DNA from: Accumulibacter sp032229525
GTDB taxonomy: Bacteria > Pseudomonadota > Gammaproteobacteria > Burkholderiales > Rhodocyclaceae
Reading direction: 5' to 3'
Assembly: GCF_032229525.1 (NCBI RefSeq)
Contig: NZ_JAVTWB010000189.1
Coordinates: forward strand, 1 to 38,000
Length of the DNA: 38,000 nt
In this document: positions 7,279 through 16,006 of the stretch, piece after piece
Position numbering within the stretch: position 1 is the first letter of the stretch
How the letters are laid out: each line of letters starts with the position of its first letter
Made by a program: the position numbers and the translations under genes
The notes under the pieces: model-generated
Seen by the model: the letters and a program-made list of their open reading frames with translations, nothing else
Told to the model about the DNA's origin: nothing
Databases searched by the model: none

Positions 7279-8739
7279 TTAACCGCTGACAAATATTACC
7301 CGCGATAGCCGCGCCTGTTTCGTGTACTCCTTGCCGTCCGGCCCGGCGCCGCGCCAGACGATCAGCTCGCTGACGTCTTCGTCGATGACGCTCTTGAAGC
7401 TGTCGTCGGCGAGCTGCAGGTAGGCGACCAGCTCGGCGAGACCGTGTTCGAGCGGGCGCGTTTCGCAGAGCTCGCGCAGGGTAACCTGCGTACGCTCCTG
7501 CAAGGCCTGCCGGATATGCCGGGCGAGCTGCGCGCGGTCGACAACCACCTGCGAGAAAAGAACCGCCGCGTCTACGTCTTGATCACCCGCTTCGAGCACC
7601 AGATCGGCGATAGCCGGCTTGATCGGCGGCGTGTACAACGGCCGCTCGAGCGGCAATTCGATCGCCGCGGCGGTGTCGGCGATGCTCATCACGTCGTTTG
7701 CCGACGGCGGTGTCTCGCGCAGCGCGAGCGCCTTGGCTTCGATGCCGTGCAGGATGTCCATGATGCGGCGATTTTCCAGCCAGGCCTGGTCGTCGAGAAA
7801 GCGGCGTAGTTGCTGCGACAGCTGGGCGACCGTGAACTGCGTGTGCTCGCCGGCTTCGAGCCAGTCGTAGTGCACTCGCCGGGTGCGTGCGTCGGGCCGC
7901 AGTTCGGCGACCGCGGGCAGGGTCAGTACGCGCTCGAGTAGCGCTGAAAGCTCCTCCTGACGGCTGCTCGACATCAGGAAATCCCAGAAAGCGCGGAAGC
8001 TACGTCCCTGGTCGGAATCGGCAATGGCATCGCGCTCGCCCATGATCTCTTCGAGCAAGGCGCCCTTGGCACCTTCCCAAAGCGCGATGCGCTCGCGCAC
8101 GCGACGGTCGAGGCCACGAAAATTGTGCTCGACCTCGCGGAAGTCGGTCAGCAGCTCGCGGGCCATGGCGACGAACTGCTGGAAGCGGTCGCGCAGCGCG
8201 CTGTCGTCGAGCAGCGGCATATCGCCCGACAACACGCGCTCGATCTCGGCGTCGATGTCGTCGCGGCGGCGCTGCAATTCCGCGATGCGCGTCTGCGGGT
8301 CGGTCTCGCTGCCCTCGCTCATCTGCTTGAGCAACTCGAAAAGCGTCAGCAGGCGCGACTCGGTACCGACAAAGCTGCGTGCGGCGAGCGTGCCGAGCCA
8401 GGCGACGGCTTTCTCGGTCGCCGGCGTGAGGTCGAAGTGCGGCTCGTCCGAGCCCTGCGCGTAGAATTTGCGCAGCCAGCCCTTGTCGTTGGCCGCCCAG
8501 TCGTTGAGGTAGTCGAGCGCTGCTTTCGGGAACAGCTCGGCGCCGAAGCGATCACGCAGCGCAAAGAGCTCGTCTTCCAGCGCTTCGGCCAGGTCCGCCT
8601 GCGCCATCACGCGCACGTTCGGCGCGATGAACACCCGCTGCAGGAAGCTCGCCACCAGGGGCGCGTGATCCGAACGCAGCAGTCGCCACGCCGGGTGATT
8701 CTGGCGCAAGAGGTCGAGAGTGGCGTAGTCAAGAGTCAT
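7279..8739 (-). CDS. jetA: Wadjet protein JetA, DUF3375 kleisin-like subunit
   Basis: This 486-residue DUF3375 protein is the kleisin of type I Wadjet, bridging the JetC heads and binding JetB. The family N-terminus is clear (LDYATLDLLRQNHPAWRLL), followed by helical winged-helix segments, a coiled-coil centre (TRIAELQRRRDDIDAEIERV), a conserved FWDFLMSS region and a C-terminal wing domain (SELIVWRGAGPDGKEYTKQA). The ATG at 8739 was chosen because the family normally starts a few residues before this motif. Upstream alternatives (ATG at 8772, TTG at 8802) add only unconserved sequence, and none has a strong ribosome binding site. It is the first gene of the jetA-jetB-jetC-jetD operon; tandem 8-bp repeats lie 139-162 bases upstream. 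Confidence 0.93.
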   Translation of the reverse strand: MTLDYATLDLLRQNHPAWRLLRSDHAPLVASFLQRVFIAPNVRVMAQADLAEALEDELFALRDRFGAELFPKAALDYLNDWAANDKGWLRKFYAQGSDEPHFDLTPATEKAVAWLGTLAARSFVGTESRLLTLFELLKQMSEGSETDPQTRIAELQRRRDDIDAEIERVLSGDMPLLDDSALRDRFQQFVAMARELLTDFREVEHNFRGLDRRVRERIALWEGAKGALLEEIMGERDAIADSDQGRSFRAFWDFLMSSSRQEELSALLERVLTLPAVAELRPDARTRRVHYDWLEAGEHTQFTVAQLSQQLRRFLDDQAWLENRRIMDILHGIEAKALALRETPPSANDVMSIADTAAAIELPLERPLYTPPIKPAIADLVLEAGDQDVDAAVLFSQVVVDRAQLARHIRQALQERTQVTLRELCETRPLEHGLAELVAYLQLADDSFKSVIDEDVSELIVWRGAGPDGKEYTKQARLSRVIFVSG

Positions 8740-8847
8740 GACGGCAGGGGCTTGGTGGACCCGGGCCGGCATCGCTCTTCGACCTTCATCGAGTGACCAC
8801 AACGCTCGACAGGGGTCGCCGAGAAAGATGATTTGTTCAACCGCGCA

Positions 8848-8853
8848 ATTCTA
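8848..8853 (-). promoter_or_regulatory. possible -10 box for the Wadjet operon
   Basis: On the minus strand the hexamer TAGAAT (5/6 to TATAAT) lies about 110 bases upstream of the jetA ATG. No good -35 hexamer is found at 16-18 bases, but the tandem octamer repeats begin almost exactly where a -35 box would end. This would fit a promoter that depends on, or is blocked by, a protein bound to the repeats. It is a sequence guess only. Confidence 0.3.
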
Positions 8854-8877
8854 CCTTGCAGCAAGCTTACAGCGCGG

Positions 8878-8901
8878 TCGAGTGATCGAATGCTCGAATG
8901 C
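8878..8901. repeat. three tandem 8-bp repeats upstream of jetA, candidate operator
   Basis: Three head-to-tail octamers, TCGAGTGA, TCGAATGC and TCGAATGC, occupy 8878-8885, 8886-8893 and 8894-8901. A further exact TCGAGTGA lies at 8789-8796 in the jetA leader. Short unspaced direct repeats are a known binding mode for ribbon-helix-helix regulators (for example, omega repressor binds unspaced 7-bp repeats), and such a protein is encoded in this operon. The repeats are seen; their role as an operator is inference. Confidence 0.5.
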
Positions 8902-8940
8902 CCGACTCGCCAGGCCAACGGCAGCACCTGGCCAAGGCCC

Positions 8941-11157
8941 TCAAGAAACGTGGCCCAGCAGTTGCGCTTCGAGGGCGGCCGCATCGGTCACCGGCAACTC
9001 GCAGCGTCCGCGACGGCAGACGTACGCAGTCGGGCGCCCCGCCTGCGCCACTTTCCCGCCAATGAAAGGGACGATTTTCCCCAGCGCTTCGATCGCCGAT
9101 TCCGGCCCGGCGGCGAGCGCGCGTGACGGCAGGTAGGTTCGACGCAGCACCGCCAACAGCGGCGCCGCGGCGTCGGCAGAGCCATCCGGCCAGACGATGG
9201 CAATCTCGCGTGGCTTGTCGGCCAGGAAATCGAGAGCCAGCAGCGCCTCGGTCATGGCCACGGGCCGCTCGCTGAGCACCCTGGCGTGCGCCCGCAGCCC
9301 GCCTTCGGCGACTTGCCGCCAGTGATCGTCGTCGGTAAATACGCCCAGGCGCAGGGCGTTCATCAGCGCGACCGACGTCCCCGAAGGTTCGGCGCCATCG
9401 TAGGCCGGCTTTTCGCGCGCGATCAGCGTCTCGTGTTCGCCACCAGTCATGAACCAGCCGCCAGCCGGATCGGCAAACAGGCGCTCGGTCTCCAGGCCAA
9501 GCGCCAGGGCTTCAGCCAGCCAGCGGGCGTCGAAGGTCGCCTCGTACAGATCGATCAGGCCGGCGGCGAGAAATGCATGGTCATCAAGGAAAGCGGCCTG
9601 CCGCGCGCGCCCGTCCTTGAAGCTGCGCTGCAATCTGCCGTCGGCGTCGCGCAGGCGAGCAAGAACGAATTCGGCCGCCCGCGTCGCGGCAGCGACATAG
9701 CGTGGCTGGTCGAGAATCCTTCCGGCGACCGCCAGGCCCGAGATCATCAGGCCGTTCCAGGCAGTCAGGATTTTGTCATCGCGCAAGGGTGGAACGCGCC
9801 TTGCGCGCGCCTCGTACAGCCTCTTGCGGGCGCCGGCCAAGGCCGCCCAGGCAGATTCATCGGGCCGGGGAACGTTCAATATCGTCCGCCCTTCCCAGTT
9901 GCCTGCCGCTCGCACGTCGTAATGGTCAAGGAAGAGACTCGTCGTCTCGCGCTCGCCGAGGGCGGATAGCTCGCGCCGTATTTCGTCCTCGGTCCACACG
10001 AAGAAGCGACCCTCTTCCCCCTCCGAATCGGCATCGGTGGCGGAATAGAAAGCGCCGCCGCTGTCAGTCATTTCGCGCAGGACGTAGTCGCAGGTTTCGC
10101 GCGCCACGCGGGCAAAATCGGCTCGCCCGGTGACCTGAAAAGCCTCCGCGTAGGCGACCAACAGCAGGGCGTTGTCGTACAACATCTTTTCGAAATGCGG
10201 CACCAGCCACTGCGCGTCGGTGGAGTAACGATGAAAGCCGCCGCCGAGCTGATCGTAAAGACCTCCCGCCGCCATCTTCTCCAGCGTCAAGCTCGCCATC
10301 TGCAGCGCAGCGCCGTCGCCCGTGCGGTGGTGATGGCGCAGGAGCAGCCGCACCGGAACGTGCGAGGGGAACTTTGGCGCGCGCGCCAGACCGCCGTGCA
10401 CGCGGTCGAAGGAGCGCTTGAAATGGTCGACGCTGGCGTCGATCAGCGCGCGTGCCGGCAATTCCCGCGTCTCGCTCGCGTTGCCGGGCAGGTGGTCGCC
10501 CTGCATCTGCTGGCGAACGGCGTGCACCAGCGCCTCGCTCGCCTTGCTGACGCGATCGGGGTCGCGATGAAAGGTGTCGGACAAGGCCGTGAGCAGCGAG
10601 AGAAAGCCGCGCGACGCACCGCGAACGCCATCCCGCGGCGGGAAATACGTTCCGGCAAAGAACGGCTCGCGCGCTGGCGTCAGCCAGACGCTCATCGGCC
10701 AACCGCCCGAACCGGTCAGTTGCTGTACGGCACTCATGTAGACGGCGTCAATGTCGGGGCGCTCCTCGCGATCGACCTTGATCGCGACGTAGTGCCGGTT
10801 GATGAACGTCGCGATCGCCGCGTCCTCGAAAGACTCGGCCTCCATCACGTGGCACCAGTGACAGGTCGAATAGCCGATCGACAGAAAAACAGGCCGCCCG
10901 AGGCGCCGCGCCTCGGCGAACGCTTCGTCCCCCCAGGGAAACCAGTTGACCGGGTTGTGCGCGTGCTGAAGGAGGTACGGGCTGCTCTCCAGGGCCAGGC
11001 GGTTGGTGAAGTGCGGCCGCCCATGGTCATCGAGGTGATGCGTGCGCGGCACGTAGGCCGGGCCGCGACCGGCGATGGCTGCGACCAGCCGCGCCGCCAG
11101 ATCGACGGGAAACGGGTCGCTCCCCGGCGGCGTACCGCCTGTCATTTTGTGCACCAA
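8941..11157 (-). CDS. DUF255 (YyaL/SSP411-like) thioredoxin-fold protein
   Basis: This 738-residue protein has an N-terminal thioredoxin-like DUF255 domain (residues about 47-200). Its opening NRLALESSPYLLQHAHNPVNW is the family hallmark, and CHWCH at 99-103 is the redox/metal motif. An alpha/alpha-toroid region resembling N-acylglucosamine 2-epimerases follows (KMLYDNALLLVAYAEAF and later repeats). Length and domain order match YyaL and spermatogenesis-associated protein 20, cytoplasmic proteins of uncertain reaction. Start: a GAGGAG ribosome binding site lies 5 bases before TTG (11157) and 8 before GTG (11154). The ATG at 11145 is too far from it, so TTG or GTG is more likely. It is divergent from the TerB-like gene. 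Confidence 0.9.
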   Translation of the reverse strand: MVHKMTGGTPPGSDPFPVDLAARLVAAIAGRGPAYVPRTHHLDDHGRPHFTNRLALESSPYLLQHAHNPVNWFPWGDEAFAEARRLGRPVFLSIGYSTCHWCHVMEAESFEDAAIATFINRHYVAIKVDREERPDIDAVYMSAVQQLTGSGGWPMSVWLTPAREPFFAGTYFPPRDGVRGASRGFLSLLTALSDTFHRDPDRVSKASEALVHAVRQQMQGDHLPGNASETRELPARALIDASVDHFKRSFDRVHGGLARAPKFPSHVPVRLLLRHHHRTGDGAALQMASLTLEKMAAGGLYDQLGGGFHRYSTDAQWLVPHFEKMLYDNALLLVAYAEAFQVTGRADFARVARETCDYVLREMTDSGGAFYSATDADSEGEEGRFFVWTEDEIRRELSALGERETTSLFLDHYDVRAAGNWEGRTILNVPRPDESAWAALAGARKRLYEARARRVPPLRDDKILTAWNGLMISGLAVAGRILDQPRYVAAATRAAEFVLARLRDADGRLQRSFKDGRARQAAFLDDHAFLAAGLIDLYEATFDARWLAEALALGLETERLFADPAGGWFMTGGEHETLIAREKPAYDGAEPSGTSVALMNALRLGVFTDDDHWRQVAEGGLRAHARVLSERPVAMTEALLALDFLADKPREIAIVWPDGSADAAAPLLAVLRRTYLPSRALAAGPESAIEALGKIVPFIGGKVAQAGRPTAYVCRRGRCELPVTDAAALEAQLLGHVS

Positions 11158-11243
11158 GCGATCTCCTCAGCCGGTCAAGAGTGAAAGGAAGGTCCGGCAC
11201 GCTGCTAGAATACCGCGCTCGCACGCCACACGACACCCAGACC

Positions 11244-11723
11244 ATGATCGCGAGCATCAAGGAGTTCTTCAACCAGTTCATCGAACCCGGCACGCAACAG
11301 GCCGCGGCCGACGGTGAACACGCCCTGCAGGTTGCCACTGCCGCCTTGCTGGTGGAAATGATGCGCATGGACACTCGCATCGACGACGAAGAACGCCGTG
11401 CCATAGACAGCGCGCTAGGCCAGCAGTTCGGCCTCGATGCCGAACAACTCGAGACCCTGGTCGCCCTCGCCGAACAGGAAGCGCGCGAGGCCAGTGGCTA
11501 CTACCAGTTCACTTCGCTGATCAACAAGGCCTGCGACGCGGCACAGAAGATCCGCATCATCGAAAACCTGTGGCGGGTGGCGCTGGCCGACGGCCACCTC
11601 GACGCCCACGAATCACACCTGATGCGCAAGATCGCCAACCTGCTCCACATCGGCCACGCCGACTACGTCGCCGCCAAACAGCGCGCCCGCCAGGCCACCG
11701 GGGTTCGGCCGGCGATAAGGTAG
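11244..11723 (+). CDS. TerB-family protein
   Basis: This 159-residue soluble helical protein has the TerB-like pattern (COG4103 type). An N-terminal helix (MIASIKEFFNQFIEP) precedes two similar helical halves, each with an acidic metal-binding-like loop: MDTRIDDEERRAI and ADGHLDAHESHLMRKIANLL. In the family the pair of D-x-x-x-D/E-E motifs may bind divalent cations. The actual function is unknown outside tellurite-resistance operons, and no ter genes are nearby. The ATG at 11244 was chosen because the conserved region starts there; the reading frame upstream has no conserved sequence. It converges with the MscS-type gene. Confidence 0.8.
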   Translation: MIASIKEFFNQFIEPGTQQAAADGEHALQVATAALLVEMMRMDTRIDDEERRAIDSALGQQFGLDAEQLETLVALAEQEAREASGYYQFTSLINKACDAAQKIRIIENLWRVALADGHLDAHESHLMRKIANLLHIGHADYVAAKQRARQATGVRPAIR

Positions 11724-11815
11724 GTCGGGCGGTCCGAGCCGAGCGACGCGGGTCGTCCCGTGTTGCCGGACGCCTCGTCCCGGAGGCGAGTGAACCTTCC
11801 CGGTGCGTCCGATGA

Positions 11816-12697
11816 TCAGCTGGTGGCCCCATGCTGATAGACATGCACGTCCCGCTGCGGGAACGGGATGTGCAACCCGGCCTGATCAAAGCGCTTCTTG
11901 ACCTGTGCGTGCAGATGGAAGTGAACGGCCCAGTAATCGGCGGAATTGACCCACGGGCGAACGACGAAATTGACACTGCTCTCGCCGAGCGCGACCACCT
12001 CGATTGTCGGGGCCGGATCCGCCAGGATGCGCTCGTCGCTGGCGACGATCTCGTTCAGCAGCTTGCGCACCTCGTCCACATCGTCGCCATAGCTGCAACC
12101 GACAACCAGATCCAGGCGCCGCGTCGGGTTCGCCGAGTAGTTGACGATCGTACCAGCCATGATCTGGCTGTTCGGCACCAGAATCTTCTTGTTGTCCGGC
12201 GCGTGGATGATGGTGGTGAAAATCTGCACCTCCTTGACCGTACCGGCAACGCCGCCCGCTTCGATGAAGTCGCCCACCTTGTACGGGCGGAAGGCGACGA
12301 TCAGCACGCCGGAGGCGAAGTTGGAAAGCGAGCCTTGCAGGGCCAGACCGACGGCCAGGCCGGCGGCACCGAGAACGGCGAGCATCGAAGTCGTCTGGAC
12401 GCCCAGCGCGCCGATCGCCGCGATGACCACCACCACCAGCAAGACGGCATTCAGCATGTTGCAGAGGAACTTCTCGAGCGTGTCCTCCACCTTGGCTTTC
12501 TGGAAAGCCTTGCGCGCGACATTGGTGACCACCCTTGCCAGCCATCGCCCGACCAGGAAGATCAGGATTGCGGCAACGACTTTCATGCCGATCGACGTCC
12601 CGTGTTCGGTGACCAGGACGACCAACTGGTCGGCATTGGTGTAATCGATGGCCTGTGCAGCGGTTTTCTGGACCACCTCGGCGGCTGTTTTTTCCAT
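11816..12697 (-). CDS. mscS: MscS-type small-conductance mechanosensitive channel
   Basis: This 293-residue protein has the compact MscS layout: an N-terminal helix, TM1 (about 37-57, VVAAILIFLVGRWLARVV), TM2 (about 82-103) and the pore helix TM3 (about 104-130). TM3 carries the alanine/glycine packing pattern AVLGAAGLAVGLALQGSLSN. The beta domain (RPYKVGDFIEAGGVAGTV) and C-terminal alpha/beta cage follow, with PNSQIMAGTIVNYS in the expected place. It is an inner-membrane safety valve opened by hypo-osmotic membrane tension. A strong AGGAGG-like ribosome binding site precedes the ATG. It lies 143 bases after the class V aminotransferase on the same strand. Confidence 0.93.
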   Translation of the reverse strand: MEKTAAEVVQKTAAQAIDYTNADQLVVLVTEHGTSIGMKVVAAILIFLVGRWLARVVTNVARKAFQKAKVEDTLEKFLCNMLNAVLLVVVVIAAIGALGVQTTSMLAVLGAAGLAVGLALQGSLSNFASGVLIVAFRPYKVGDFIEAGGVAGTVKEVQIFTTIIHAPDNKKILVPNSQIMAGTIVNYSANPTRRLDLVVGCSYGDDVDEVRKLLNEIVASDERILADPAPTIEVVALGESSVNFVVRPWVNSADYWAVHFHLHAQVKKRFDQAGLHIPFPQRDVHVYQHGATS

Positions 12698-12840
12698 GTC
12701 TGCTTCCTCCTCTCGTTTTCCGGGCTATCAGTGGCTTGTGCGGCGATTGTTCCTGACTTCTGCCGCTTTCCTGGGACCGCAACATCGCGCTCTGCCGACG
12801 CGCGTGCGCCTACCGTTGCCTGGCGCTACGCCCGCCTGCT

Positions 12841-13971
12841 TCAAGCGCTCACCGCATCCAGCGCGTCGGCCAGACTGCGCACCGTACGATCGGGGTTGTG
12901 CAGCTTCTCCAGGCCGAACAGGCCGATGCGGAAGCTGCGAAAATCGGTCGGCTCATCGCATTGCAGGGGAACGCCGGCGGCTGTCTGGACGCCATGCTGG
13001 ACGAATTTCTTGCTCGACTGGATATCCGCATCGTCGGTGTAGCTGACGACCACACCGGGGGCCTGAAAGCCCTCTGCAGCGACGCTCTTGAAGCCCTTGC
13101 TGGTGAGCAGTTCGCGCACCCGGCGGCCAAGTTCCTGTTGCTCCTTGCGTACCCGCTCGAAGCCGTAGTTCTCCGTTTCCAGCATCACGTCGCGCAAGGC
13201 GGCGAGGGCGTCGGTCGGCATGGTGGCATGATAAGCATGGCCGCCGTTCTCGTAGGCCTCCATGATCTGCATCCACTTCTTGAGGTCGCAGGCGAAGCTG
13301 CTGCTGGTGGTCTCGTCGATCCTGGCTCGCGCCCGTTCGCCAAGCGCGACCAGCGCGCAGCACGGCGAACCAGTCCAGCCTTTCTGCGGCGCGCTGATCA
13401 GCACGTCGACATGGTTGGCTACCATGTCCACCCAGACCGTACCGGAGGCCACGCAATCGAGAACGAAAAGGCCGTCGACCGCACGCACGGCTTCGCCGAC
13501 AGCACGCAGGTAGTCATCCGGCAGGATCATTCCGGAGGCGGTTTCGACATGCGGCGCGAAGACGACTTCCGGCTTCTCGGCGCGGATGCAGGCGACGACG
13601 TCCTCAATCGGTGGCGGGGCGAATGGCGACTGACTCGCCTCATCGACCGGTCGAGCCACCATGGCGACACTTTCGGAAGCTATCCGCCCCATATCGAGAA
13701 TCTGGGTCCAGCGAAAGCTGAACCAGCCGTTGCGGATGATCAGGCACTTCTTGTCGGTGGCAAACTGCCGGGCAACCGCTTCCATGCCGAAGGTGCCACT
13801 GCCCGGAACGACAATCGCCGCGCTGGCTTTGTAGACGGTCTTGAGAATCCGCGAGATGTCCTTCATTACGCCCTGGAAGCGTCGAGACATGTGGTTGAGC
13901 GCGCGGTCGGTATAGACCACCGAGTATTCGAGCAGGCCATCGGGATCAGGTTGAGGGAGCAGAGCGGGCAC
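12841..13971 (-). CDS. class V PLP-dependent aminotransferase
   Basis: This 376-residue protein belongs to the alanine-glyoxylate/serine-pyruvate aminotransferase-like fold I family. Visible features are a PGSGTFGMEAVARQF cofactor loop (about 56-70), FAPHVETASG (about 138-147), Asp172 in FVLDCVAS (pairs with the pyridine nitrogen) and the Schiff-base Lys197 in SAPQKGWTGSP. The C-terminal domain ends with RIGLFGLEKL. The start is the GTG at 13971, because GGAG lies six bases before it and conserved sequence begins there; the longer upstream frame is unconserved. The amino donor and acceptor cannot be read from sequence. It is separate from the glycerate-type cluster further right, although a serine/hydroxypyruvate role would fit the same chemistry. 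Confidence 0.85.
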   Translation of the reverse strand: MPALLPQPDPDGLLEYSVVYTDRALNHMSRRFQGVMKDISRILKTVYKASAAIVVPGSGTFGMEAVARQFATDKKCLIIRNGWFSFRWTQILDMGRIASESVAMVARPVDEASQSPFAPPPIEDVVACIRAEKPEVVFAPHVETASGMILPDDYLRAVGEAVRAVDGLFVLDCVASGTVWVDMVANHVDVLISAPQKGWTGSPCCALVALGERARARIDETTSSSFACDLKKWMQIMEAYENGGHAYHATMPTDALAALRDVMLETENYGFERVRKEQQELGRRVRELLTSKGFKSVAAEGFQAPGVVVSYTDDADIQSSKKFVQHGVQTAAGVPLQCDEPTDFRSFRIGLFGLEKLHNPDRTVRSLADALDAVSA

Positions 13972-14201
13972 GGTTGTCTCCAGTCGGAAGTTTGAGTTCA
14001 GTGGATGCGCCGAGCGCAAAAAGGCGCAGGATAACGCCAAGTCCGGCTGCTGCGCTAGTCGGGTTGACCGCTGGCTGGGTGCACTTTCAGCGTCGGAATG
14101 GACGATTGGACGGTCTTGCGCACAACGGTTCACACCGCGGTACACTGCCACCGCCCGCCTGCCGCGATGGCCGCAACCCTTACCCTGAACCGGAGACCGC
14201 A

Positions 14202-15167
14202 ATGGCCGGAGCCAGCCTGCTAGCCCTGATCGATGACATTGCCAGCGTCCTCGACGACGTCGCGCTGATGACCAAGGTGGCGGCCAAGAAGACCGCCGGC
14301 GTGCTCGGCGACGACCTGGCGTTGAATGCGCAGCAGGTGTCAGGCGTCAGGGCTGAACGCGAACTGCCGGTGGTCTGGGCGGTCGCTGTCGGCTCGTTGA
14401 GAAACAAGGTGATTCTGGTGCCAGCGGCGCTGGCGATCAGCCGCTTCATGCCCGCGGCAGTGACCCCGCTACTGATGATCGGCGGCCTCTACCTGTGCCT
14501 CGAAGGGGTCGAAAAACTGGCCCACAAATGGTTGCACGGCGCCAGCGACGACGACGCGCAGCACGCCGGGAAACTGGCAGCGCTGGCCGATGAACAGGTC
14601 GACCTGGCGGCGCTGGAAGCGGACAAGATCAAGGGCGCGGTCCGCACCGACTTCGTGCTCTCGGCGGAAATCGTCGTCATCACGCTGGGCACCGTCGCCA
14701 ATTCGTCGTTCACCACGCAGGTCGCCGTGCTTTCCGGCATCGGCCTGTTGATGACGGTTGGCGTCTATGGCATCGTCGCCGGCATCGTCAAGATCGATGA
14801 TCTCGGGCTCTACCTGCTCAACCAGACCGGCACCCTGGCGCGAACGATCGGCAAGGGGTTACTGCTGGCTGCGCCGCGCCTGATGCGGGCGCTGACGGTG
14901 GTCGGTACGGCGGCGATGTTCATCGTCGGCGGCAGCATCCTCAGCCACGGCATACCGTTGGTCCATCACTTCATCGAGCACGCCGCCGACGTCGCCGGCA
15001 CTTTCACGGCCGCCGGCGGCCTGCTCAAGGCGCTGACCTCGCTGCTCCTCGAAATGCTGGTCGGCATCGTTGGCGGCACCCTGACGCTGCTCTGCGTTCA
15101 GGGTTTCGCGGCGGTGCGCGGGGCGATCAGGGGGAAGCAGGACAGTCAGCCGCCCGACGGGCACTGA
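14202..15167 (+). CDS. DUF808 family inner-membrane protein (YedI-like)
   Basis: This 321-residue protein opens with the DUF808 signature MAGASLLALIDDIASVLDDV, followed by ALMTKVAAKKTAGVLGDDLA. Several hydrophobic segments follow: about 65-105 (including TPLLMIGGLYLCLEGVEKL), 150-170, 178-205, 225-255 and 280-310. It is a conserved multi-pass inner-membrane protein of unknown function. The ATG at 14202 follows CGGAGACCGCA, a reasonable ribosome binding site. It is divergent from the aminotransferase, and nothing in the context reveals its role. Confidence 0.9.
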   Translation: MAGASLLALIDDIASVLDDVALMTKVAAKKTAGVLGDDLALNAQQVSGVRAERELPVVWAVAVGSLRNKVILVPAALAISRFMPAAVTPLLMIGGLYLCLEGVEKLAHKWLHGASDDDAQHAGKLAALADEQVDLAALEADKIKGAVRTDFVLSAEIVVITLGTVANSSFTTQVAVLSGIGLLMTVGVYGIVAGIVKIDDLGLYLLNQTGTLARTIGKGLLLAAPRLMRALTVVGTAAMFIVGGSILSHGIPLVHHFIEHAADVAGTFTAAGGLLKALTSLLLEMLVGIVGGTLTLLCVQGFAAVRGAIRGKQDSQPPDGH

Positions 15168-15234
15168 CGCGTCGGGAACGCGAAACCGAGACCGTAGCGT
15201 TCTCGCACGCTCCCGGCACTACCAAGAGCGACAG

Positions 15235-15687
15235 TCACGCCGCCAGCCGCCAGCCGCTCGCTGTTTCCTCGAACACCTGTCGCCCTTCCTCCTTCGGGCG
15301 GTCGGCGTCGTTCCATTGGGCGATCAATTCAGTCACCCGGGTGGCGCGGTCGATATGCTCCAGATACATCAAGCGCAGCATGCGCTCGGCGGCAACCGTC
15401 GGCTGGCGCTTGCCGCGCTCCCATAGCGAAGCACTCTGCTCATCGACGCCCAGGCAGTCCCCCAGGCGTTTTTGCGACATGCTCATCTCGACCCGCAGAA
15501 AGCGGATTTCAGCGCCGGTCAGACGCCGCTTGTAGTCGACCAGCTGTTGGCCAATGGTCCGGTGCAGCCCATCGATATCATCGATCTCGAGACACGGCCC
15601 GAGCCCTTCGACCTCCTCGCGGCTGAAGCCGTTGGCCAGCCAGATGTTTTTCAGACCGCAATCCTCGTACTTGAGCATCTCACCCAT
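15235..15687 (-). CDS. XRE-family antitoxin-like regulator (MqsA-like C-terminal domain)
   Basis: This 150-residue protein has a helix-turn-helix at about 60-96 (TGAEIRFLRVEMSMSQKRL, then GVDEQSASLWERGKRQP), the pattern of XRE/MqsA-type antitoxins. The N-terminal ~45 residues (MLKYEDCGLKNIWLANGF) differ from MqsA, lack its zinc-binding CxxC pairs and may bind the partner. It starts one base after the stop of the DUF4258 gene and has its own GGAGG ribosome binding site inside that gene's end, so the two are coupled. By family knowledge it would repress the pair's promoter. The toxin-antitoxin assignment is inference from gene order and families. Confidence 0.8.
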   Translation of the reverse strand: MGEMLKYEDCGLKNIWLANGFSREEVEGLGPCLEIDDIDGLHRTIGQQLVDYKRRLTGAEIRFLRVEMSMSQKRLGDCLGVDEQSASLWERGKRQPTVAAERMLRLMYLEHIDRATRVTELIAQWNDADRPKEEGRQVFEETASGWRLAA

Positions 15688-15688
15688 G

Positions 15689-16006
15689 TCATTCCTCCAG
15701 GACGCTGGTCACCGCGGCCAGCTCACCACGGTCGCAGGTCTTGAAGATCACGCCAACGGTCAGGCGAGCACCGGCATGGAACCAACTCACGGCACACCGC
15801 CAATCACCCAGTTCATCCTGGTGCAAAGGCTCGCTGACCAAGCCGCTCTTCAGCGTCTCGAGCACCTGGCGGCGCGCGATGCGCCGGCGCTTGAGGCGTG
15901 ACTCGACGGACTCGGTGAACACCAGACGGCGGCTACCGCTACCGGCCTCCTTGACCCACTCCATGGCTTGTTTGGGGGTTGGTTTGATGCGCGGAATCTT
16001 GCTCAT
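15689..16006 (-). CDS. DUF4258 protein, putative toxin partner of the XRE regulator
   Basis: This 105-residue protein has a basic N-terminus (MSKIPRIKPTPKQAMEWVKE), followed by the DUF4258 core. The core comprises a helix RLKRRRIARRQVLETLKSGLV, then strands DELGDWRCAVSWFHAGARL and TVGVIFKTCDRGELAAVTSV. The fold resembles RelE/BrnT-like toxins. It is small, precedes an XRE-type gene with one-base spacing and shares its strand, the usual toxin-first order of HigBA/MqsRA-like pairs. The ATG at 16006 starts just ahead of the conserved region; the upstream frame is unconserved and no strong ribosome binding site is seen. Toxicity is not established. Confidence 0.75.
   Translation of the reverse strand: MSKIPRIKPTPKQAMEWVKEAGSGSRRLVFTESVESRLKRRRIARRQVLETLKSGLVSEPLHQDELGDWRCAVSWFHAGARLTVGVIFKTCDRGELAAVTSVLEE

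Noticed and set aside
8909..8932. GCCAGG/CCTGGC stem just after the DUF255 gene end
   Set aside because: Short stem, 12-base loop and no U-tract; could be chance in GC-rich DNA.
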